NCBI GenBank assembly: GCA_033961575.1
Contig: CM066730.1
Span: forward strand, 156,267,523-156,331,522
DNA length: 64,000 nucleotides
From: Aselliscus stoliczkanus
Lineage: Eukaryota; Chordata; Mammalia; Chiroptera; Hipposideridae
Reading direction: 5' to 3'
Positions 56,560-64,000 of this stretch are shown one piece after another. The translations under genes were made by a program, and so were the position numbers. The notes under the pieces are model-generated. The model did not search any database and had not been told where the DNA came from. It saw nothing but the letters and a program-made list of their open reading frames with translations. Every line of letters starts with the position of its first letter. The first letter of the stretch is position 1.

Positions 56560-56755
56560 CTAGTACCCTCTGGCCCCCTTTTTTTTTTTGCTTTTGCTAA
56601 AGTCTGTAATAATCTTGTTTTATTTATTTTTCTGGTTCATTATATATTTCTCCCCACTAGAATGAGGGCAGGTCTGTCTGGCTCACTCTGGTTTCCCTTG
56701 GCACAGAGCTCAACACAGAGTAAATACTCAACAAATACGTGTCGAATGAATGAGT
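56560..56755 (+). mobile_element. L2 LINE 3' end
   Basis: Sense L2: cactagaatgagggcaggtc, then actcaacaaatacgtgtcga. Confidence 0.72.
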
Positions 56756-56798
56756 GCTACTCACTTTGGCTTGTGATCTTGGCTGGGAGAGTTGACTG

Positions 56799-56823
56799 CT
56801 CTCTCTCTCTCTCTCTCTCTCTC
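56799..56823. repeat. Short CT microsatellite
   Basis: About 12 CT units. Confidence 0.95.
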
Positions 56824-56849
56824 AGCTTTCATTTCTCCATTTTAAACAT

Positions 56850-56960
56850 GTAGTTATCAAGAATACCTGCCTCATAGGAGTGCTGCAGAGATAAAGATAA
56901 TGCGAATAAAGCACTTTCAGTGTTCTACATATAATAAGTCCTCAATGAAACGGTCTCTGA
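56850..56960 (+). mobile_element. MIR SINE, 3' part
   Basis: Sense MIR: cctgcctcataggagtgctg, then acataataagtcctcaatga-type terminus. Confidence 0.65.
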
Positions 56961-57069
56961 CACTGTTACTATTAATATTAGGATTGTATTAAAGCAAGAC
57001 TTTGGCTCTGCTGTGGTGGAGACGAGCCTGTGAGTTCCAGGAAGGGGTGGGAATTGGGCTGGCTGCTTC

Positions 57070-57145
57070 TCAGCTGTGTGTTAAGCACCTAGCATAGTAC
57101 CTGGCCCTCGCAAGGTGCTCAGTTAATGTTGATTAAACCGATGAA
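57070..57145 (+). mobile_element. L2 LINE terminus
   Basis: Sense L2 end: taagcacctagcatagtacc, then agttaatgttgattaaac. Confidence 0.6.
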
Positions 57146-57414
57146 TCCTAAATAGACCGCCCTGAGCTGGTTGTGTCTTCTGTCCTATGTCAGAAGGAAG
57201 TACTTCTGGCTACTATCTAATACAGTCCTCTTATACGGGGTAGTGTCCAACATAATTCAATCTCGAGAAAAATCCCCCAGCAGATGGATGCCCTTCTACC
57301 CTGGAGTTATCTGGTCACCATGTGGCCTGGTCAGTCAATATACCACTGACCCCTCCCACTGGGGAGGGGCTGCGTGTGGCTTACCTAGCTCATCGTAATC
57401 AGTAATAAAGGACA

Positions 57415-57610
57415 GTAATAATCATTATGTACTTGGTGCTTACTGTGTGCCAGGGACTGTTGCTGCTTTTTATGCATAATTTAGTCAGGCCAATAAGCTA
57501 TTTATGATCTGACTGAGGCTCAGAGAGGTTGAGTAACTTGTGCAAGGTCCAACAGGGAAGCTCTGTTTGATTCTATGTGCAAGCTCTTGCACATTATTCT
57601 GTACCACATT
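57415..57610 (-). mobile_element. MIR SINE, antisense
   Basis: Reversed MIR: ttggtgcttactgtgtgcca, then ctgaggctcagagaggttga and caaggtccaacagggaagc. Confidence 0.88.
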
Positions 57611-57895
57611 CCTAGTTCCTGGTCTGGTCCTCCCTGAGGCACCCCTGAGACCTCTGTAAACACCTCTGTTACCTACCCTTTGTCTGTAACCCTAGGACAG
57701 AATGGGGTGTTCATGGGCCTACAATCCGTGCTGTCGCAGAGGGCCCCATATTCAGAGAGGCCCCATGCTTTGTTCAAAGCTCTGTTGTCACATTCTCAAA
57801 GTCCTTAATAATATGTGAACAAGGGGCCCTGCATTTTCATTTTACACTAGCCTTCCCCCCCGAAAAAAATTATGTGGCTAGTCACATCAGTTAAA
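57611..57895. other. Unassigned sequence, probably old repeat
   Basis: The stretch near 57730-57850 (agggccccatattcagagag) looks like an old dispersed repeat, but the family was not identified. Confidence 0.3.
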
Positions 57896-57898
57896 GTG

Positions 57899-57980
57899 TT
57901 GGGTTGTTGGAAAAGTCATGATGCATTTTTGCAATGAAAAACATAGAAAAAAATACATCATGACTTTTCCGACAACCTAA
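57899..57980. mobile_element. 82-bp mariner-like palindromic miniature element
   Basis: Terminal inverted repeats 57899-57923 and 57956-57980 differ at 2 of 25 positions, and pairing extends inward several more bases. The ends begin ttgggttgtt / ttaggttgtc, like Tc1/mariner miniature elements such as MADE1 (80 bp, TTAGGTTGG ends). The right flank is TA and the left flank TG, consistent with a decayed TA target duplication. It has no coding capacity and would need a transposase in trans. A transcript would fold as a near-perfect hairpin. Confidence 0.85.
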
Positions 57981-58244
57981 TATTAGATATTAGCCAGAAG
58001 TGTTTTGTGCTGCTGTAGGACAGATGATATAACCAGCTCAAGGGATCTATTCAGGATTCATTTGTTTAACCAATAAGTGCATCTCACCATCCCCCCCACT
58101 GGGCTGTGAAAGCTTGCAAAACAAGGCATGGGCTTAATTTCTCTTTTGGATCCCGGCATCTTGCACATTGGCCCCAAGTTCAGGGACAGTGGGTCAATGT
58201 GAGGCAGACAGAAGGGGCGATGCCTTTGGCCGAGACACTCCCCA

Positions 58245-58400
58245 GAGTAGTAGATGTGAGACTTGGTTCCCCCACATCTTGCTGTGTGACTCCTGGAAAG
58301 TCACTTCACCTCTCTGGGCCTCAGCTGTCAGAAGGAAGCAGTAACTGCTGCCCTTCCTGCGCTGCATGGACACAGTGCTGGACTATCTTAGCTGTTTGGG
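58245..58400 (+). mobile_element. MIR SINE
   Basis: Sense MIR: cttgctgtgtgactcctgga, then cacttcacctctctgggcct. Confidence 0.78.
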
Positions 58401-59085
58401 GCTGGTGGAGAGGCTGAGTCAATAGGGGGAGTATTGGGTGCCCACTCTCCCTCCACCCAAGCTGGCCCAGGCGGGCACCCCTCAACAGAGTCCATGCCTG
58501 CCTCCTCGAGCCCACAGGCGCTTGTGGCTGGTCCTGGTAGGTGTCAGCAATGTTTGCCTGCCCAGAGAATGGAGATACCAAACATGAAAATCCTCACGCG
58601 CTCCTCCGGCCCTCCTGCCAGGCGTGGCTCCCCTCCTCAGCGGCGGGCGCCTGGCCAGTCTCAGGCACTAAGACCGCTTACCGCCTCCACCCGTGTGTGT
58701 AAATGTTAAGTGCTGTGGAGGGCAAACATGGTCAGGAAGCCTGGGCTGCCTCTCCATTTACCTTCCCCTCCTGTGCAGATCAGCCAGCCCAGGAGACGGG
58801 ATGCAAATTTCCGCTGCCATCCCCACCCCGCACTGCCCCCCAGGCCTAAGTGAGGAGGAGTGGGGACAGACCATGTCCTTTAGGAAGTGGCAGGGAATGC
58901 TGCCTGGGCTGGATCTGTGGGGAGACTAGATTTGGGGCGTGCACCTCCATGCAGGCTCCCTTTTCCAAGTTCTACAAAGCACCTACGAAGCAAGTGGGCC
59001 ATGACAATTTCTCTCCCATGCAGTTCTCACACTTTCAGTCACTGTTTTCTCAGCCCAGTTTCACTGGCATCCTTTAGGGTTGTTA
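58401..59085. other. Unassigned GC-rich sequence
   Basis: Includes a CpG-containing stretch at 58597-58690 too short for a CpG island. No exon recognised. Confidence 0.35.
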
Positions 59086-59089
59086 CATA

Positions 59090-59180
59090 GCTTTGGGCAG
59101 ATGAGGAAACTGAGGCTCCTGTGCCCAAGAGCTGGAAGTCAGAAGTGACTTCTCATCCCGTGTTCTTTGCACTGCGTCAT
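59090..59180 (-). mobile_element. MIR SINE fragment, antisense
   Basis: Reversed MIR core: gcagatgaggaaactgaggc. Confidence 0.65.
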
Positions 59181-59990
59181 GTGCACCATCTCAAGAGGTG
59201 GAAGAGGCAGGAATTCGGCCACGGGGAGAGAATGGAGATGAATGCCTCATGACTTACATCTGGGCTAATCATGCAGCCTACCTCAGCACTGGGCAGTGCT
59301 TTTAGGGAATGGGTATTCTAGAATGCCCCTCTAGAGTTGGAGAGTCTGGGGAGGGGGCGAGAACACGGTGGCATGTGGATGGCAAAGTGTCATGCAGACT
59401 GTTAGTGCCTCCCGCACAGGGAGGCAGGTTATTCTTAAGAATAGCAAGTTCCCAGCAAACAACATTTCAAAGGTCAGTGCGGAAACGAAATTCTGACTCT
59501 TTGCCGCCTGCAACTCTCTCCCGGTGCGCCTCTCTGTCCATCTCTGTGTGTACATCTTCCCTCGCGTTTTTGTGTCTCTCTCTCCAGCACCATCTCTCTT
59601 GGTCTTTTCTCCTGTCTCTTCCATCCATCTGTCTCATCTCTGATCTTTCCTTCCTCTCCCCCAGACCCCCCACCCTCCCTCCCACCATTTCCCCTGCCGG
59701 ATGCTTTGTCCAAGGTTGCACACAAGTTTCTGCCATCCCCAGTGATTTATGCACCTGGCTCAGCCTGAGAAATGCCAAGTGGAGCCTGTGCTGTTCCAGG
59801 AGCTGGTGCCTGCAAGGCAAGCTCTGCCCTGGGTCCCAGGCAACTGTCTCTGGGACTTGTTCATTAGGTACACCGGGGAACACACAGATGCCCAGGGTTG
59901 AGCTGTCCCCCTCCTTGGCTGGCCCTGCTGTCTCTCGATGCCTCTGATATAATTTCTGGCTCTGCCTTCATGTGTCTCTGCTTCTAGCTT
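59181..59990. other. Unassigned sequence with the window's longest open frame
   Basis: A 212-codon plus-strand frame (59309-59947) is Ser/Leu/Cys-rich and tracks a pyrimidine-rich segment. Antisense frames of 83-138 codons overlap it. No domain, signal peptide or family resemblance, so it is not called as a gene. Confidence 0.5.
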
Positions 59991-59991
59991 A

Positions 59992-59994
<3 letters not shown>

Positions 59995-60047
<53 letters not shown>
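59995..60047. repeat. Pure CT microsatellite
   Basis: About 26 CT units on the plus strand. Confidence 0.98.
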
Positions 60048-60049
<2 letters not shown>

Positions 60050-60399
60050 GTCTTTTTGCATGTCTCCATCTCTCTCTGTACGTCTGTCTCCATCTCTGAG
60101 CTTGGTCTATGCCCCCATATGCCCATTTCCCTCTTGGCTGTGCATCTCTCTCTGCCCATGCCTCTTTTTAATTCTGTTCCTGTCCCTCCTGGATTTAGCA
60201 TACAGCATTTCAGTGATGCCAGAGGCTGCAAGGACAACCTGCTTGCATGTTCTCCAAGCCAGATTACCCTCAGACAGCTCAGACCTAACCCGGGACCCTG
60301 GGCCATGCTGAGCACCCCCTCGCCCCCCTCCCCCCTGTCTTTCATGTCACATGGAGGAAGCTTCCTGAACTCCAGGTGACACTGCTGTCAGGGCCCGAC

Positions 60400-60690
60400 T
60401 TACTAAGAGAGCATGAATAATTAAAAGCTGTAGCTGAGGCTTGTTCTGATTTAAACTGTATTAGTGTTGCCAACTGTCCTGACCCATTTAATATTCATGC
60501 CATTCTTGGCTCCTTTAAAGAGAGGGGAGTTTGCTACCTGATTTAAATTGCGCCTGTCAGTTTCGATTAAAGATCAGGTTGACCACAGTTGCAGGGAAAT
60601 TAAATGAACATTCTCTTAAGCAATATCATAGAATTTAATGTAGCAATTAATATCTATTGCAATGTGCTATTGTCACGAGCCGCTTGGAGG
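60400..60690. promoter_or_regulatory. Strong candidate conserved noncoding element
   Basis: AT-rich, non-repetitive and flanked by GC-richer DNA. It has dense homeodomain-type cores and related motifs: gaataattaaaagctgtag (60414), ctgatttaaactgtattag, taatattcatgcc (60489), tttcgattaaagatcaggtt (60561, resembling a TCF/LEF core) and gtagcaattaatatctattg (60640). It is the best enhancer-like block in the window by composition. Function is inferred only. Confidence 0.4.
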
Positions 60691-60859
60691 ATAATCTAGG
60701 TCTCACAGGGGCAAGGGCGGCCATGCCCCAAAGTTTCCATTCTCCAGAAATGGCCCCCAAGTGGGCCTGGTCTTTAACTGACCTCTTCCTCCAAGAAATG
60801 CAGAAAGCACAGGAAGCAGCTGCTGTTCTTTCAGGCTCAGGACAGATCATGCAGCCTTT

Positions 60860-60960
60860 TATTCAATTCACATTTGGGGAAACCGAGGCATAGGGCATCA
60901 GAGGCTTGTCCAAGGCCAATTTTGATTTGTCACAGGAGTGCAGCACTGGACAGAGGGAAG
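60860..60960 (-). mobile_element. MIR SINE fragment, antisense
   Basis: Reversed MIR: ttggggaaaccgaggcatag, then ggcttgtccaaggccaattt. Confidence 0.62.
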
Positions 60961-61400
60961 AGCAGCCCGTTGGGGCCAGGAGTGCCCAGGTGGCAGTCAG
61001 GCACCGCCCACAGCCGAGGGAGACATGGAGGGAGGGAGGTGGGCAGAGCTCTTTCAGACAGAAGGGCTGGGAGCGCCTCCGAGGCCCGCAGAAGCAGAGG
61101 GCCTTTACAGCTGAGGGGTGGCAAATAGATTTCAAGGTGTGGGCCGACTCTGATTGATTAATGGCTCCTGCCTACAGGGGCACCCGAGTTTGCACTATGA
61201 TCCATCCTTGGGTGGGTCCGCCATGGATCTGGTGGGGGGTGGTGTGTGAAGGTGCCCCCTGCCTGTCAGAGGAAGCCTTTTTCCTCTTCCGGAAGAGGGG
61301 AATTATAACCTGGTCCTGAGATGCGCCAATGTGATGACTAAGGGAGTACTGAGGCTAACGAAGCAAACCACGGGCTCCGGAAGGGCTGTGCGTCCCAGGG
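60961..61400. other. Unassigned sequence
   Basis: Nothing recognised. Confidence 0.4.
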
Positions 61401-61404
61401 TTAG

Positions 61405-61640
61405 GACCACGGGCTCAGGGCCCAGGCAGGCTGGGTGTGAATCCTGGCTCTGCCACTTAGCACATGCGTGTCCTTGAACAAGCTGACTGCTCTCAGTTTC
61501 CCTGTCTGCAAAGTGCAGATAATAATAGTACCTTACCTCATAGGGTTTTCATAGAAGTTAAATATGTTAGTCCATGTAGACTGTTCAGAGCATGACCTGG
61601 TCCAAGGAATCGTGACTATTTGCTATTATTAATGTGATGG
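61405..61640 (+). mobile_element. MIR SINE
   Basis: Sense, near full length: tgaatcctggctctgccact, then ctcagtttccctgtctgcaa, then taccttacctcatagggttt. Confidence 0.92.
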
Positions 61641-61769
61641 TAAGGACTCAATGGACAAGCAGGATGGGGGTTTGTTGTTGTTACTCTTATGGGAAGTTGC
61701 TTGTATGGCACTATACAGGAACAAGTGTAGTTTTATTTTCTCCTTTTCTCTCTTTTCATGTCATCTGAT

Positions 61770-62140
61770 TCATATAAAAATGTGTGTGTGTGTATATGTA
61801 TAAAATGAAAATAATAAAATGAACACACCACTGTCTCTAACCCAACTTAAGAACGAGGACATTCCCAAACCAATGAAACACTGGTATCATTCTCCCTAAT
61901 GATATTTTTTTGCCCCCTACCCAAGGGTAACTATCTAGATTTTGTGTTTATAATTTCATTGTTTTCTTTTAAAACATAGAGTCTGGGTATTATATTATCA
62001 GTAGACAAAAAGAGTTATTTTGCACCTTTTGTACTCAGCTTATTTTCTAAGATTCCTTTAAGCTGTTTGTGTAGCTGCAGTTGGTTCATTTTCAGTGCTG
62101 TGTAATATTCCACAGCGTGACTATAACTCAAATTAAGTCA
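61770..62140 (-). mobile_element. Old L1M-type 3' region, antisense
   Basis: Reversed old L1: aaaatgaacacaccactgtc, then aagggtaactatctagattt, and cagtgctgtgtaatattcca near the right end. Diverged, no open frames. Confidence 0.65.
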
Positions 62141-62254
62141 GTCTTCAAGATGCAAGCTTTTCATCTCTATCTGCCCACCCCCACCCCCCATCCTCCCACA
62201 AACGTATTGGTCATCCACAAACATCACACATGGAGTACCTCATTCAAGTCATTT

Positions 62255-62450
62255 GACAACATTTTATTCAGCACTCTATATGCAGGGTAAAACTGGGGCT
62301 GTCAAAAAAGTGTCGGGTAACCATTGCAACAACTGTGGAAGGTGGGTATTATCCCCACTGGATAGGTAAGGAAACTGCAGTTTAGAGAGATGGAATGGTT
62401 TGTTCCAATTCACCCACTCAGTAAGTGGCAGGGCTGGGACTCAAATCCAT
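62255..62450 (-). mobile_element. MIR SINE, antisense
   Basis: Reversed MIR: gtgggtattatccccactgg, then taagtggcagggctgggact. Confidence 0.85.
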
Positions 62451-63065
62451 CTTGTGCCCTGGAGCCCACATGTTCAGCAGACAGGGAGAGAAGGTGCCCT
62501 CACACCTTGAAAGTAGGCAACAGTTAAGGGTCAACATATGTACCAGGTATGTCCATTTTGTCCTCGCCCAACCCCATGCGGCAGATGAATGGTAAGGGAG
62601 CACTAAGGCATTGTATGAATTCTCCTAGAATCATCTCAAGGGCATCACTTAATTTGCTCTGTTGGCTCCTGCCTGAGGAGTGGCTGGGAAAGTAGAAGTG
62701 GTGAACTTTAGCGTCTAAAGAGAGTGGATGGAGAAGCAGGACGTTGTGTAGCTGCTTTCAGCATGGTCTGGGGAAGAAGGTCCCCTATGTTGTGTCTGCA
62801 GGATATCTTCCAGAGGAGTGTGCAGTGATGGTTGGGAATCTCAGGCCACAAGGCTCATATTAGACTTTTAAGTTTCCCTTTCTCCAATTCCTGGGGCGGA
62901 CTCCAGAGCCCCAAGTAGTCTTCAGGTGGGAATTCAGTTTCTTACATTTACATATGTCCATGGGTAAAGGTAGACCTGGCCAGCTGACCCCAGGGTTCCG
63001 CTCTGCTTAACAATTCTATTTCTCACTGTAAAGTGATAAATTGCCTCCTATGAGAGTACTTGAGC
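62451..63065. other. Unassigned sequence
   Basis: A MIR-like fragment may lie at 62515-62600. Otherwise nothing recognised. Confidence 0.35.
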
Positions 63066-63069
63066 TGTG

Positions 63070-63250
63070 AGTGGTTCCGAAACTTTGAGGAGAATAAGAA
63101 TCACTAGACTGCTTGCTAAAGTTGTAAACTCCTGGGCCCTTCCCAAGATTTATGGTTCCTGGTCTTCTCCGGTGGAGCCAAGAATGTATAGTTCTAATAA
63201 GCACCTTGGGTGATTCTAATCCCAGACCACACTTGGAGACACTAGGTGGT
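63070..63250 (+). mobile_element. hAT-Charlie-type miniature element
   Basis: Starts gtggttccgaaactttgagg and ends with the complementary phrase gggtgattctaatcccagac then cttggagacacta. It has the usual central gggcccttcccaagat. The terminal inverted relationship fits an old hAT MITE of the MER5/MER20 kind; the exact family is not assigned. Confidence 0.6.
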
Positions 63251-63274
63251 AACCTTTTTGTAGTCAGGCTCAGC

Positions 63275-63690
63275 TCGGCTCTGTTGAATTAACACATATA
63301 CTCTGACACCTTGGTAAGTTAACACAACAATTAGTTTTTGCTCAGATTACAGTCTGATGTGGGTTGGACAGCAACTTATGGAGCTTTCCTCCCAGTGGTG
63401 ACTCAGGGATCCAGGCTCCTTCCGTCTTGCAATGCTGCCATCCCCAACACATGGCATCTAAGGTCACTGATGAAGGAGAAAAAAATGGCATGAATAACCA
63501 CTCAACCAGGGGGTTTTATGATCGGGCCTAGTAGTGCTATATATCAATTCTGCTCATAACCCATTGGCCAGGCCCAGTCACATGACCTCAACTTAGTTGC
63601 AAGGGAGGCTGGGAAATGTAGTCTTCCTGTGTACCAGGAAGAAGAAAATAAAATGGGATTTGGTAAACATATAGCATTGTCTTTGTCACA
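63275..63690 (+). mobile_element. Old interspersed repeat, class not assigned
   Basis: It has the phrases gggatccaggctccttccgt, ttggccaggcccagtcacat and gaggctgggaaatgtagtct, which occur together in a common old mammalian repeat. Family not named. Confidence 0.55.
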
Positions 63691-64000
63691 AAGCTTGATC
63701 TTCTTAATTAGTAATACCAAGTTTCTACACCTGCAGTGCTAAGGAAAAATGGCTGGTCTGTGTCTAGTCTCCTGGGGGTCCTGCCAGCTAGTCTTTCATG
63801 TCTTTCAGCCCATTTTTGAAAGAAGGTTTATGCATCCCTGTTTAGGTTGGTCACAATTCACCACGTGATCACAATGCATCCATCCTGTCTTTGTGGTGAA
63901 GATCTTGTCCATAGGATTCGGCTTTGATCGAATGTCATGTTGGGTCGAGAGGATATTTTGAAAGCCACATTTGGACTGAGTAAGTTCTGTAATTGAGTAG
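63691..64000. other. Unassigned sequence to window end
   Basis: Nothing recognised. Confidence 0.4.

Noticed and set aside
58590..58700. CpG island promoter
   Set aside because: CpG enrichment covers only about 100 bp, too short, and no transcript start signature is seen.
59309..59947. 212-codon open frame, the longest in the window
   Set aside because: Ser/Leu/Cys-rich translation following pyrimidine-rich DNA, overlapped by antisense frames, with no domain or family resemblance.

Overview
This window looks like ordinary mammalian nuclear DNA, most likely from a bat (order Chiroptera). I find no protein-coding exon, no structural RNA gene, no CRISPR array and no bacterial-type gene organisation. 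The bat assignment is an inference. It rests on nine copies of a tRNA-derived SINE family whose head reads, on the minus strand, ggccggccgagtggcgc, followed by a B box of ggttcg type; VES-type SINEs of this kind are characteristic of bats as I know them. The background of MIR, L2, old L1 and hAT/mariner miniature elements is common to placental mammals. Genus or species cannot be settled from the sequence alone. No open reading frame is convincing: the longest (about 212 and 200 codons) are low-complexity and do not resemble a protein family. The only recognisable coding remains belong to decayed L1 elements.

Layout. 0-1.6 kb: a hAT fragment, an A-rich tract, a possible conserved noncoding block and a MIR. 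1.8-4.5 kb: an antisense L1 derivative in which 5'UTR-like sequence is joined directly to 3'UTR-like sequence, with no ORFs. 4.5-12.5 kb: L2, MIR, two bat SINEs, a CT microsatellite, a small unclassified repeat pair and a possible regulatory block at 10.1-10.5 kb. 12.5-19.8 kb: an old, nearly complete sense L1 carrying a MIR-like insertion, a CA microsatellite and a nested antisense L1 that itself carries a SINE. 19.8-32.7 kb: mostly L2, MIR and hAT relics in otherwise unassigned sequence. 33.1-33.7 kb: a 630-bp SINE with several tandem tRNA-like heads. 36.2-36.7 kb: a near-identical second copy of the long SINE at 7.4 kb, inserted in an L2. 37-53 kb: GATA and CT/GT satellites, L2/MIR mosaics, a 62-bp tandem duplication and two short SINEs. 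53.6-54.5 kb: a 5'-truncated L1 with target-site duplication and a possible 3' transduction. 55-64 kb: old repeats, an 82-bp mariner-like hairpin element, a probable enhancer-like AT-rich block at 60.4-60.7 kb, and an antisense L1 end.

The most notable patterns are structural. All nine bat SINEs lie on the minus strand. All eight sizeable CT tracts have the pyrimidine strand on top. The SINEs form a modular series: a head-only short form, a head-plus-long-body form and a multi-head form, with the latter two sharing one 3' tail. Several non-repetitive blocks have the composition of conserved noncoding elements, but conservation could not be tested here.
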